64,000 bases of DNA from Duganella lactea. Lineage in GTDB: Bacteria > Pseudomonadota > Gammaproteobacteria > Burkholderiales > Burkholderiaceae_D. This document shows, piece after piece, positions 1-11,149 of this stretch. Positions within the stretch are counted from its first letter, which is position 1, and each line of letters opens with the position of its first letter. A program made the position numbers and the translations under genes. Below the pieces are notes generated by a model, which saw only the letters and a list, made by a program, of their open reading frames with translations, searched no databases and was not told the DNA's origin. The stretch covers positions 372,001-436,000 of the forward strand of contig NZ_WWCP01000001.1 of NCBI RefSeq assembly GCF_009857505.1, read 5' to 3'.

Positions 1-336
1 GCGCTCAAGCTGTTTGTCGACGGCATGCACCTGGTCTGCGCCAAGGACAACCTGATCTGCCGCTATGGCGGCGAGGAATTCAGCATGCTCAAGCGTGGTG
101 CCGGCCTGGACGCCATGCGCGCCTACGACCAGCGTCTGCGCGCCTGGCTGGCCGAGACCGCCCCGCGCGAGCTGGGCATGGCGCTGACCTACAGCGCCGG
201 CATCACCGTGCTGCTGGACGAGCACGACACGGTGGACGCCATGCTGCGCCGCGCCGACGCCCTGTTGTACAGCGCCAAGATGCTGGGCCGTAACCGCACG
301 CTCGACGAGCAGATGCTGGAATCGCAGCTGCAGTAG
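1..336 (+). CDS. GGDEF-domain protein, C-terminal part (5' end outside window)
   Basis: The frame is open from the first base and ends at a TAG at 334-336, so this is the tail of a longer gene. The visible ~111 residues contain RYGGEEF, the GG[DE]EF active-site signature of diguanylate cyclases, followed by the usual C-terminal half of the domain (SAGIT, then ADALLYSAKMLGRNR, matching the family ending of AD-AlYxAKxxGRN). It probably makes cyclic di-GMP from two GTP. The sensory N-terminus and membrane topology cannot be seen. The product RxxD inhibitory site would lie upstream of the signature, mostly outside the window. Confidence 0.88.
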   Translation, partial: ALKLFVDGMHLVCAKDNLICRYGGEEFSMLKRGAGLDAMRAYDQRLRAWLAETAPRELGMALTYSAGITVLLDEHDTVDAMLRRADALLYSAKMLGRNRTLDEQMLESQLQ

Positions 337-357
337 CGGCGCGGCGCCAGCGGTGGC

Positions 358-1971
358 TCAGATCGTGAAGGGCTCGACCGGCGGCCGGGCGCTGAGCTCG
401 TGCGCCTTCTGCCGCCATTCCTCGGCCTTGGCGGGATCGGCTTCCAGGCCCAGTTCGCCCAAGTGGTAAGCCTGGGCCAGACGCCGCATCGCCGCCGGGA
501 AATTCAGGGCGGCGGCGCGCTCGTACAGCGCGCGCGCGGCGCCGATATCCTGCGGCACGCCCTGGCCGCTTTCCTGCAACCGGGCCATGCGCGTCATGCC
601 GTCGGCGTTGTTGTGGCCGATGGCCGACTGGTACAGCGTGATCGCCTTGTCCAGGTCCACCGCGCCGCCGCGTCCCTGCTCGTACAGCCCGCCCAGCGCC
701 GCCTCGGCGTTGCCATTGTCCTTGGCCGCCGCCTGCAGATACAGGCCGCGCGCGGTGGCGTAGTTCTGCGGCACGCCGCGGCCGCTTTCGTAGGCGTAGC
801 CGAGATTGTTCAGGCCGGCACCATTGCCGCGATTGGCGACCTGGCGCAACCACGCCACCGCCTCGCCATGGTTGACCGGTATGCGCACGCCGTAGTTCAG
901 CGCGTTTGCCAGGCGCAGCTGCGCCGACTGGTTGCCGCCGGTGGCGGCGCGGCGCAGCAAGTTCATCCCGGTGACGTCGTTGACGCTGACACCGAGCCCG
1001 TTGAAATACATCAGCGCCAGGTCCAGCTCGGCGGAATGGTTATTCTTGTCGGCGGCCAGGTGCAGCAGGCGCAGCGCCTCGGCCGGATTGCGCTCGACGC
1101 CCTGGCCGCGCATGTACAGCCGGCCGAGATTGGCCTGGGCCCAGGTGTGGTCGCTGGTGACGGCTTTCTGATACCACTCGGCGGCCTTGGCGTAGTCGCG
1201 CGGACCGATGCGGCCGTTGTGGTAGACCACGCCGATAGCGTTCTCGGCGTTGTGGTCGCCCTGGGCGGCGGCTTTCAGATACCAGGCCATCGCGGCATTG
1301 CTGTCGCGCTGCAGGCCCATGGTGCCGTAGTCAAGGAAGGCGCCGATGCGCTCCTGCGCGGGCGCGTAGCCGGCGTTGGCGGACAACTGGTACCAGGTCA
1401 GCGCCTCGGCGCGGTTGAGGGGGGCGCCGCGGCCGTTATACAGCCGGGTGGCCAGTTCAAACTCGGCGGCGGCGGTGCTGACCGACAGCGCCTCCAGCAT
1501 GCGCTTGACGTCGTCGACCTCGTTCGGCGTGCCCTTGCCGTACTCCTGAGACAAGGCGAACAGCGCGTCGCGGTCGCCGGTCAGCGCGACTGGCAGGTAG
1601 ACGCTGGGCGCGCGTGGCTTTGGTTCCAGCGTCCACACGTATTGCATCGACTGCCAGTGTTGCTGCGGCACGCCGTCGACGGTGGCCGGTTTGAAGCGGC
1701 ACTTGCGGATGCCGTCGGCGGCTGCCTCGTCCAGCAACTGGTAGCCACTGGAGGTGACCACCCGGGCGTCGGCGACGGTGCCGTCGACGCCGATCAGGAA
1801 GCTCAGCACCACCTTGCCGGACTGCTCCTTGCGCAGCGCCTCCTTCGGCCACTCGGGCTTGGCGCAACTGGAGAAATCGGCGATGGCCGGGGTTTGGTTC
1901 ACCTCGGCGGCAGCGATGGCGGGCGACAAGGCGGCAACGATCAAAGGGGCGGCAACAAGTAGGCGCAGCAT
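358..1971 (-). CDS. TonB C-terminal domain plus Sel1-repeat protein, exported
   Basis: The start is placed at the internal ATG (MLRLLVAAP...), because this gives a clean signal peptide ending near AIAAAEV; a longer reading begins at 2028 but adds an unlikely 19-residue leader. After the signal comes a TonB-C-like domain (about residues 35-120: KPEWPKEALRKEQSGKV, then VDGTVADARVV and CRFKPATVDG). The rest is about ten Sel1/TPR-like units of ~36 residues (A-xxWYxxAAxxGxxxAxxxLGxxYxxGxGV). Sel1 repeats are protein-interaction solenoids, and the domain pairing suggests a periplasmic scaffold. No TonB box or ExbBD genes are nearby, so a true energy-transducer role is doubtful. Confidence 0.8.
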   Translation of the reverse strand: MLRLLVAAPLIVAALSPAIAAAEVNQTPAIADFSSCAKPEWPKEALRKEQSGKVVLSFLIGVDGTVADARVVTSSGYQLLDEAAADGIRKCRFKPATVDGVPQQHWQSMQYVWTLEPKPRAPSVYLPVALTGDRDALFALSQEYGKGTPNEVDDVKRMLEALSVSTAAAEFELATRLYNGRGAPLNRAEALTWYQLSANAGYAPAQERIGAFLDYGTMGLQRDSNAAMAWYLKAAAQGDHNAENAIGVVYHNGRIGPRDYAKAAEWYQKAVTSDHTWAQANLGRLYMRGQGVERNPAEALRLLHLAADKNNHSAELDLALMYFNGLGVSVNDVTGMNLLRRAATGGNQSAQLRLANALNYGVRIPVNHGEAVAWLRQVANRGNGAGLNNLGYAYESGRGVPQNYATARGLYLQAAAKDNGNAEAALGGLYEQGRGGAVDLDKAITLYQSAIGHNNADGMTRMARLQESGQGVPQDIGAARALYERAAALNFPAAMRRLAQAYHLGELGLEADPAKAEEWRQKAHELSARPPVEPFTI

Positions 1972-2191
1972 GATTTTCGGTGGCGGGTTGAAAACCCCAG
2001 AATATGGCGCATTTGGCAATTTGTCCAACCCAATAATGCAAGCTATCGAACATGTAATGTTGGCCTCGGGTGGCGCGACATCGCCAGGCGCCGGACAGCG
2101 TATTCGCCGCTGGTCTCCATTTAGTCATAGCGTCGGTTTATGACGCCACGGTCTATACTCCGTTGCTAAATAAAGACTGAATTGGAGCATT

Positions 2192-2767
2192 ATGGGCAAG
2201 AACCGTCTGGAAGCGTTCAGCGATGGCGTCATCGCGATCATCATTACGATCATGGTGCTGGAATTGAAGGCGCCGCACGGGGCGGATCTGACGGCGCTGG
2301 CATCGGTGTTGCCGGTGTTCTGTAGCTATGTGCTGAGCTTTGTGTATGTCGGCATTTTCTGGAACAACCACCATCACCTGCTGACCGCGTCCACCGTCGT
2401 TGACGGCCGGGTATTGTGGGCCAATCTGCATTTGCTGTTCTGGTTGTCGCTGGTGCCGTTCACCACCGCCTGGATGGGCGAGAACGATTTCGCGCCGCTG
2501 ACGGTGGCGATGTATGGCGTGATCCTGTTCATGTCGGCGATCGCCTACACTTTGCTGGAAAAAGCGTTGATCGTGTGCAATCCCCGGGATGCGGTCATTA
2601 CCGTCGCGCTGGCCAAGGAGCGCAAAAGCTATGCCTCCGTCGCCCTGTATCTGCTGGCGATTTTCACCGCCTTCCAGCATGTGTGGATTTCCTTCATCAT
2701 CTACAGCCTGGTCGCGGTGTTGTGGTTCCTGCCGGAACGCCGTATCGAGGCGCTGTTCAAGCGCTGA
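2192..2767 (+). CDS. TMEM175-family (DUF1211) membrane protein, putative potassium channel
   Basis: A 191-residue membrane protein with about six hydrophobic segments. The first helix carries the family signature FSDGVIAI (residues 10-17), which lines the pore in bacterial and lysosomal TMEM175 potassium channels. Histidines in FWNNHHHLL (about 58-66) are also typical. The length matches the single-repeat bacterial form, which works as a tetramer. A ribosome binding site (TTGGAG) lies about 7 bases before the ATG. It appears monocistronic, so physiological ion and role are inferred only from the family. Confidence 0.85.
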   Translation: MGKNRLEAFSDGVIAIIITIMVLELKAPHGADLTALASVLPVFCSYVLSFVYVGIFWNNHHHLLTASTVVDGRVLWANLHLLFWLSLVPFTTAWMGENDFAPLTVAMYGVILFMSAIAYTLLEKALIVCNPRDAVITVALAKERKSYASVALYLLAIFTAFQHVWISFIIYSLVAVLWFLPERRIEALFKR

Positions 2768-3000
2768 ACTCCGAGTGCGGATAGCACGGGTGCATTCCGC
2801 ATTTCCCCGTCTTTTTCAACGAAATTTTCCGAACAGGCAAAGTATTCTTCGGGAAATGGCCAGCGATTCCAAGAAAGTGCAGTGCAGCATTTTTTGCCAG
2901 TGACCCCGCCGTGTCACGCTGCTATGATCTGACGCTTCCGTGCTGAACTTTTGAGCATTTCAGCATTTTCCCTGCCCTCCATAAGAGAAAAGAGATCTTC

Positions 3001-5130
3001 ATGACCCGACCTCATATGCTTGTCGTTGCCGCCGCCCTGAGCGTGGCATTTTCGCAAACCGTCCTGGCCGCTCCGGCCGCCAGTCTGGCCGGCAATCCGC
3101 TGGCCACCGAGAGCGCGCTGCCGTTCCATTATCCGGCGTTCGACAAGATCAAGGACCAGCATTTCGTCCCGGCGTTCAATGAGGGCATGCGCCAGCAACT
3201 GAAGGAAATCGACGCCATCGCCAACAGCAAGGCCGCGCCGACCTTCGACAACACCATCGTGGCGATGGAAAAATCCGGCGCGCTGCTGATCCGCGTGCAA
3301 ACCATCTTCGCCAACCTGCAAGGCGCCAACACCAACGACAAGCTGGACGCCATCGACAGCGAAATGTCGCCAAAGCTGGCCGCCCATGCGGATACCATCT
3401 ACCTGAATCCCAAACTGTGGGCGCGCGTCAAAGCGCTGTACGAGAAGCGCGACGCGCTGAATCTGGACGCTGAATCGAAGCACCTGCTGGAGCGTTACCA
3501 CACCGACTTCGTGCGCGCCGGCGCCAACCTGTCGGCCGCCGACAAGACCAAGTTGAAAGCGCTTAACGGCGACATCGCCAAGCTGCAAACCGCCTTCACT
3601 CAGAACGTACTGAAGGAAACCAATGCCTCCGGCCTGGTGGTCGACAACCGCGCCGACCTGGCCGGCATGAGCGACGCCGCCATCGACGCCGCAGCTGCGG
3701 CAGCGAAGGCCAAGGGCATGGACGGCAAGTTCCTCGTCGCCGTGGTCAACACCTCGGGCCAGCCGCCGCTGGCGGAACTGACCAACCGCGCGGTGCGCGA
3801 GAAGCTGATGGCGCTGTCGCTGGCGCGCGGCAGCCATGGCGGGGAGTTCGACAACCGCGAACTGGTGCTGAAGATCGCCAAGGCGCGCGCCGAGAAAGCC
3901 ACGCTGCTGGGCTACGCCAACTTCGCCGCCTACTCGCTGGAAGACCAGACCGCGCACGACACCGCGTCGGTCAACAAGCTGCTGAGCGAGCTGGCCAAGC
4001 CGGCCGTCAACAACGCCAGGAAGGAAGCGGCCGATCTGCAAGCGGTGGTCGATGCGGAGAAAGGCGGCTTCCAGATTGACGCCTCCGACTGGGCCTACTA
4101 CACCGACAAGGTGCGCGCGCAGCGCTTCGCCTTCGACGAGAACCAGCTGAAGCCCTATTTTGAGCTGGACAATGTGCTGATCAACGGCGTCTTCTACGCC
4201 GCCAACAAGCTGTATGGCCTGAGCTTCAAGGAGCGCAAGGATCTGCCGGTGTACAACCCGGACGTGCGCGTGTTCGACGTGTTCGATGCCGACGGCAAGC
4301 AACTGGCCATCTTCCTGGCCGATATGTACGCCCGTTCCAACAAGCAGGGCGGCGCATGGATGAACGAGTACGTGTCGCAATCGTCGCTGCTGGGCACCCA
4401 CTCGGTGGTGGCGAATCACCTCAACATTCCGAAGCCGCCAGCCGGCGAGCCGACGCTGCTGACCTACGATGAAGTGAAGACCGCCTTCCACGAATTCGGC
4501 CACGCGCTGCATGGCATGTTCTCCAACGTGAAGTACCCGCGCTTCTCCGGCACCAACGTGCCGCGCGACTTTGTCGAGTACCCGTCGCAGGTCAACGAGA
4601 TGTGGGCGGTGTGGCCCGAAGTGCTGGCCAACTACGCCAAGCATTACAAGACCGGCGCGCCGATGCCGAAGGAACTGCTGGACAAGGTGATCGCGTCGAA
4701 GAAATTCAATCAGGGCTTCATGACCACCGAATACCTGGCCGCCTCGCTGCTGGATCAGCGCTGGCACCAGCTGACGCCGGCCCAGATCCCGACCGACGTA
4801 CTGGCCTTTGAAGCCAAGTCGCTGAAGGACATGGGCGTGGACTTCGCGCCGGTGCCGCCGCGCTACCGCACCACCTACTTCTCGCACAGCTTCTCCGGCG
4901 GCTACTCGGCCGGCTACTACGCCTATCTGTGGTCCGAGAAGCTGGACGCCGACACCGTCGAATGGTTCAAGGAAAACGGCGGCCTGCAACGCAAGAACGG
5001 CGACTGGTTCCGCGCCAAGCTGCTGTCGCGCGGCGGCACCGATGACGCCATGAACCTGTTCCGCAACTTCCGTGGCCGCGATCCGGTGATCGAGCCGCTG
5101 CTGGAACGTCGCGGTCTGAACGGAAAATGA
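3001..5130 (+). CDS. dcp: M3-family zinc metallopeptidase (peptidyl-dipeptidase Dcp-like), copy 1
   Basis: A 709-residue M3 peptidase with an N-terminal signal peptide (MTRPHMLVVAAALSVAFSQTVLA), so probably periplasmic. The zinc motif HEFGH is near residue 497 (FHEFGHALHGMFSNV), with the third ligand glutamate in the following segment (FVEYPSQVNEMW). The C-terminal RYRTTYFSHSFSGGYSAGYYAY is the substrate-binding signature of Dcp/oligopeptidase A. Length fits Dcp. It should trim dipeptides from the C-terminus of short peptides. The start follows a purine-rich stretch. It is followed after 26 bases by a close paralogue, so the two are probably co-transcribed. Confidence 0.92.
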   Translation: MTRPHMLVVAAALSVAFSQTVLAAPAASLAGNPLATESALPFHYPAFDKIKDQHFVPAFNEGMRQQLKEIDAIANSKAAPTFDNTIVAMEKSGALLIRVQTIFANLQGANTNDKLDAIDSEMSPKLAAHADTIYLNPKLWARVKALYEKRDALNLDAESKHLLERYHTDFVRAGANLSAADKTKLKALNGDIAKLQTAFTQNVLKETNASGLVVDNRADLAGMSDAAIDAAAAAAKAKGMDGKFLVAVVNTSGQPPLAELTNRAVREKLMALSLARGSHGGEFDNRELVLKIAKARAEKATLLGYANFAAYSLEDQTAHDTASVNKLLSELAKPAVNNARKEAADLQAVVDAEKGGFQIDASDWAYYTDKVRAQRFAFDENQLKPYFELDNVLINGVFYAANKLYGLSFKERKDLPVYNPDVRVFDVFDADGKQLAIFLADMYARSNKQGGAWMNEYVSQSSLLGTHSVVANHLNIPKPPAGEPTLLTYDEVKTAFHEFGHALHGMFSNVKYPRFSGTNVPRDFVEYPSQVNEMWAVWPEVLANYAKHYKTGAPMPKELLDKVIASKKFNQGFMTTEYLAASLLDQRWHQLTPAQIPTDVLAFEAKSLKDMGVDFAPVPPRYRTTYFSHSFSGGYSAGYYAYLWSEKLDADTVEWFKENGGLQRKNGDWFRAKLLSRGGTDDAMNLFRNFRGRDPVIEPLLERRGLNGK

Positions 5131-5156
5131 TATAAATAGTTTATAAGGATAATTGC

Positions 5157-7286
5157 ATGAACCACTCCAATATCATCATCGCCGCCAGCATCGCGGCGGT
5201 CTTCAGCGTCGCGCACGCGGCGCAACCCGCATCGCTGCTGCCGGCATCGAACCCGTTCGCCAAGGCCAGCACCCTGCCGTTCAACTACCCGGCCTTCGAC
5301 AAGATCAAGAACCAAGACTACGCACCGGCGTTTGCAGAAGGCATGCGTCAGCAGAAGGCCGAAATCGAAGCCATCGCCAACAACAAGGCCGCGCCGACCT
5401 TCGACAACACCATCGTCGCGATGGAAAAATCGGGCCAGCTGCTGTCGCGCGTATCGAGCGTGTTCGGCAACCTGTCGGGTGCCAACACCAACGATACCTT
5501 CAAGGCGCTGGAACGCGACCTGTCGCCGAAACTGGCCGCGCACAGCGACGCCATCCGCCTGAACGGCAAACTGTATGCGCGCATCAAAGCGCTGTACGAC
5601 AAGCGCGACAAGCTGCACCTGGACGCCGAATCCAAGTACCTGCTGGAGCGTTACAACACCGACTTTGTGCGCGCCGGCGCCCAACTGTCGGACGCCGACA
5701 AGGCCAAGCTGAAAGCGATGAACGGCGAACTGGCCAAACTGCAAACCACCTTCGCGCAGAACGTTCTGGAAGAAGCCAACGCCTCGGCGCTGGTGGTCGA
5801 CACCCGCGAAGAACTGTCCGGCATGTCGGACAAGGCGATCGACGCCGCCGCCAAGGCCGCTGCGGCCAAGGACCAGCCAGGAAAATTCCTGATCCCGGTG
5901 GTTAACACCACCGGCCAGGCCAGCCTGTCGGTACTGACCAACCGCGCCGTGCGCGAAAAGCTGATGGCGCTGTCGTTGGCGCGCGGCAGCCATGGCGGCA
6001 AGTTCGATAACACACAAGTGGTGCTGGCCATCGTCAAGCTGCGCGCTGAAAAAGCCGCGTTGATGGGCTACCCGAACTTCGCCGCGTACTCGCTGGAAGA
6101 CCAGACCGCGCACGACACCACCGCCGTCAACAATCTGCTGAGCGAACTGGCCAAGCCTGCCGTCAACAACGCCAGGAAAGAAGGCGCCGAGATCCAGCAG
6201 GCGATCGACAAGTCCAACGGCGGCTTCCAGCTGGCCGCGCACGACTGGGCCTTCTACAGCGACAAGGTCAAGGCCGAGCGCTTCAACTTCGACCAGAACG
6301 AACTGCGTCCGTACTTTGAGCTGAACAGCGTGCTGACCAACGGCGTCTTCTTCGCCGCCCACGAGGTCTACGGCCTGTCGTTCAAGGAACGCAAGGACCT
6401 GCCGGTGTACAACCCGGACGTGCGCGTGTTCGACGTGTTTGACGCCGACGGCAAGCAGCTGGCCATCTTCATCGCCGACTTCTACGCCCGCTCCAACAAG
6501 CGCGGCGGCGCCTGGATGAACGCCTACGTGTCGCAATCGTCGCTGATGGGCACCCATCCGGTGGTGGCGAATCACCTCAACATTCCGAAGCCGGCCGACG
6601 GCGAACCAACGCTGCTGACCTTCGACGAACTGCGCACGCTGTTCCACGAATTCGGCCACGCGCTGCACGGCATGTTCTCCAACGTGAAGTACCCGCGCTT
6701 CGCCGGCACCCGCGTGCCGCGCGACTACGTCGAGTTCCCGTCACAGGTGAATGAAATGTGGTCGGTCGATCCGGCGGTGCTGGCCAACTACGCCAAGCAC
6801 TATCAGACCGGCGCGCCGATTCCGAAAGAGCTGCTGGACAAAGTGGTCGCGTCGAAGAAATTCAACGAAGGCTTCCGCACCACCGAGTATCTGGCGGCGT
6901 CGATCCTGGACCAGAAATGGCACCAGTTGAGCGTATCGCAGATCCCGACCGACGTATTGGGTTTTGAAGCGGCCGCGCTGAAGGAAGCCGGCGTTGACTA
7001 CGCGCCGGTGCCGCCGCGCTACCGCACCACCTACTTCTCGCACACCTTCGCCGGCGGCTACTCGGCCGGTTACTACGGCTACCTGTGGGCCGAGAAGCTG
7101 GACGCCGACGCGGTTGAATGGTTCCACGAAAACGGCGGCATGACGCGCAAGAACGGCGACTACTTCCGCAAGATGCTGCTGTCGAAGGGCGGCACCATGG
7201 ACGCGATGGAAATGTACCGCAACTTCCGCGGCCGCGACGCCAAAATCGAGCCGCTGCTGGAGCGCCGTGGTTTGACCGAGAAGTAA
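5157..7286 (+). CDS. M3-family zinc metallopeptidase (Dcp-like), copy 2
   Basis: A second 709-residue M3 peptidase, collinear and highly similar to its upstream neighbour over the whole length, with the same HEFGH site near residue 497 and the same C-terminal FSHTFAGGYSAGYYGY block. It also has a cleavable signal (MNHSNIIIAASIAAVFSVAHAA). A good ribosome binding site (AAGGA) sits 7 bases before the ATG. The equal lengths and adjacent position show a tandem duplication. Differences concentrate in the N-terminus and scattered surface residues, so the two may differ in peptide preference. All catalytic residues are intact in both copies. Confidence 0.92.
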   Translation: MNHSNIIIAASIAAVFSVAHAAQPASLLPASNPFAKASTLPFNYPAFDKIKNQDYAPAFAEGMRQQKAEIEAIANNKAAPTFDNTIVAMEKSGQLLSRVSSVFGNLSGANTNDTFKALERDLSPKLAAHSDAIRLNGKLYARIKALYDKRDKLHLDAESKYLLERYNTDFVRAGAQLSDADKAKLKAMNGELAKLQTTFAQNVLEEANASALVVDTREELSGMSDKAIDAAAKAAAAKDQPGKFLIPVVNTTGQASLSVLTNRAVREKLMALSLARGSHGGKFDNTQVVLAIVKLRAEKAALMGYPNFAAYSLEDQTAHDTTAVNNLLSELAKPAVNNARKEGAEIQQAIDKSNGGFQLAAHDWAFYSDKVKAERFNFDQNELRPYFELNSVLTNGVFFAAHEVYGLSFKERKDLPVYNPDVRVFDVFDADGKQLAIFIADFYARSNKRGGAWMNAYVSQSSLMGTHPVVANHLNIPKPADGEPTLLTFDELRTLFHEFGHALHGMFSNVKYPRFAGTRVPRDYVEFPSQVNEMWSVDPAVLANYAKHYQTGAPIPKELLDKVVASKKFNEGFRTTEYLAASILDQKWHQLSVSQIPTDVLGFEAAALKEAGVDYAPVPPRYRTTYFSHTFAGGYSAGYYGYLWAEKLDADAVEWFHENGGMTRKNGDYFRKMLLSKGGTMDAMEMYRNFRGRDAKIEPLLERRGLTEK

Positions 7287-7293
7287 TCGGCCG

Positions 7294-7446
7294 CTAGATA
7301 CAGCCTTCAATATCGTCCTTGTAATCCCGGTTGGGATATTCGGGCTGATATTGGGGGCGGACGGGCATCGGATATAGGCAGATGATTAGCACGTAGCTTC
7401 TCGATAGGGCCTTTTTGCTTATTCTCCACTGACGGCGTTTTGTCAT
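7294..7446 (-). CDS. small ORF overlapping the M15-like fragment; possible partner or remnant
   Basis: A 50-codon ORF whose ATG overlaps the TGA of the upstream M15-like fragment (ATGA), a typical translational-coupling junction. The product is basic at the N-terminus (MTKRRQWRISKK), has a short hydrophobic stretch with a cysteine (YVLIICLYP), and ends PNRDYKDDIEGCI. This could be a small membrane or lipoprotein immunity/lysis partner, or a decayed end of one. It is locally richer in A+T than the flanking genes. I do not recognise the family. Confidence 0.3.
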   Translation of the reverse strand: MTKRRQWRISKKALSRSYVLIICLYPMPVRPQYQPEYPNRDYKDDIEGCI

Positions 7447-7865
7447 GCGTATTGATGTCCATGGATGTCCATGTACCATGGATCCAATATTTGTTGAACT
7501 AGCTGATTTGCGATGAGCTCCTTTCTTATGTCTTGCATCAGCTTGGGCTGGTTGGCGCCGACTGGTTTCTTAATCATGGATTTTTTTACGCCACCTCGAT
7601 TGACACTCACGTTCTGTTCGATATTGGCGAGAAAGTTGATATCCAATCCCCAGCCAGCATGGTGAGGAATGGCGCCCAGTGATGGCCTCCAGCATGAGGT
7701 GATATGTATTGCTGTTACTCCCAGCTTGCGCGCTCCGCTGAAAAGGGGGGCAAAAGCGCAAGGATGGGGGCGTGGCAGTACGTCGGCAAGAAGAGAGCAT
7801 TGCTTTCTCCCAGGAATGAAAGAGGCTAATGTAATGCCCGGCCTGCCGTGCGGTACTGATCTTGC
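7443..7865 (-). pseudogene. fragment of an M15-peptidase-like protein, 5' end missing
   Basis: The minus-strand frame is open from 7865 to a TGA at 7443-7445 but has no ATG or GTG; the only start is an internal TTG at 7646. It encodes SGARKLGVTAIHITSCWRP and then PHHAGWGLDINFL. The pattern [ST]-S-x-x-R ... H-x3-G-x2-[LV]-D-I is that of peptidoglycan-cleaving M15/VanY-like or phage-endolysin peptidases, where H and D bind zinc. The part upstream of about 7750 does not look like protein. The likeliest reading is a truncated peptidoglycan hydrolase or effector gene, with its small partner overlapping at the 3' end. The identification rests on this one motif block. Confidence 0.4.
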
Positions 7866-7969
7866 TCAAGTCGCAAGCTTGCGTGAACCATCACACTGGT
7901 TTCCGGCGTGATGTGTGTAGAATGGCCCATGCGGCGCCAACCGGCCCGCCGATTTGATTTGAGTACGCT

Positions 7970-8173
7970 ATGAACAACCAACTGCACGGCGTGACGCTGG
8001 AAGCGATTGTGGCCCGTCTGCAAGACTATTATGGCTGGGAGCAACTGGCCCAGCGGATCGATATCAACTGCTTCCGCAGCGATCCCAGCATCAAGTCCAG
8101 CCTGAAGTTTCTGCGCAAGACGCCGTGGGCCAGGGCACAGGTCGAAGCCTTGTACCTGGCCACCAAATTTTAA
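7970..8173 (+). CDS. VF530-family small DNA-binding-like protein (DUF2132)
   Basis: A 67-residue protein whose sequence ([13 protein letters not shown], then [36 protein letters not shown]) matches the VF530 family almost over its whole length. Family members are small monomeric helical proteins with a proposed DNA-binding fold. Length is full for the family. The gene stands 15 bases before the DUF4404 gene and is likely co-transcribed with it. Molecular role is unknown. Confidence 0.85.
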   Translation: MNNQLHGVTLEAIVARLQDYYGWEQLAQRIDINCFRSDPSIKSSLKFLRKTPWARAQVEALYLATKF

Positions 8174-8188
8174 GATGGGGAGAAACTT

Positions 8189-8464
8189 ATGGACAGCAAT
8201 CTGAAAACCTCGCTCAAGAACCTGCATGTCCACCTGGCCGATGCCGGTCCGGTCGATGAGGAGTTGCTGGAGCTGCTGCAGCAGCTGAACGGCGATATCG
8301 CCGCGCTGATCGAGCGTGGCCGCGATCCCGCGCCGGGCGAGACCACCACCTACGGCCTGGCCGAGCGCAGCCAGGAGCTGTCGGCCAAGTTCGCGGTTAA
8401 GCATCCGAAGCTGGAGTCGGGGCTGCGCGAGCTGGGCACCATCCTGTCAAACATGGGAATTTGA
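8189..8464 (+). CDS. DUF4404 family protein
   Basis: A 91-residue acidic helical protein (LKNLHVHLADAGPVDEELLELLQQLNGDI, then ELSAKFAVKHPKLESGLRELGTILSNMGI). The pattern of two amphipathic helices and the terminal LxxLxxxLxxMGI is the DUF4404 family. A ribosome binding site (GGGGAGA) precedes the ATG. It follows the VF530 gene closely, so they probably form a two-gene unit. No function is known for the family. Confidence 0.8.
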   Translation: MDSNLKTSLKNLHVHLADAGPVDEELLELLQQLNGDIAALIERGRDPAPGETTTYGLAERSQELSAKFAVKHPKLESGLRELGTILSNMGI

Positions 8465-8550
8465 CATTGTTTCTAAGTGTTTGAAAAGTATAAGAAATTT
8501 TTCAAACACCCATGAGCGTAGCGGGGGCAATTCCGGTACAATACCGCCCC

Positions 8551-10962
<2,412 letters not shown>

Positions 10963-10980
10963 TCTTTGCTAAAAAGCCAG

Positions 10981-11007
10981 AAAGCACCCATCCGGGTGCT
11001 TTTTTTT
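10981..11007 (+). terminator. Rho-independent terminator after the YgiQ gene
   Basis: A perfect 9-bp stem (AAAGCACCC / GGGTGCTTT) with a 4-base loop is followed directly by a T run, 18 bases after the stop codon of the YgiQ gene. Confidence 0.93.
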
Positions 11008-11149
11008 CGTTGGTTCCCATGGGAAATGTTGTTAAATTGCCGTATCGGCTTAATAAGATGGATAATCCAGCCCTGCTCGCATGATGTGTAGCCGCCATCG
11101 CGGGCTACACTGCTTGCTCCGCAGGCCTTATTCTGTGAACTGGACGATC

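Noticed and set aside
400..1962. 520-codon plus-strand frame opposite the TonB/Sel1 gene
   Set aside because: Composition is typical of an antisense shadow (His/Val/Gly/Gln-rich without domains), and the opposite strand encodes recognisable Sel1 repeats.
7570..7869. 99-codon minus-strand frame in the gap after the M3 peptidases
   Set aside because: It overlaps the M15-like fragment in another frame, and that other frame carries a recognisable motif.
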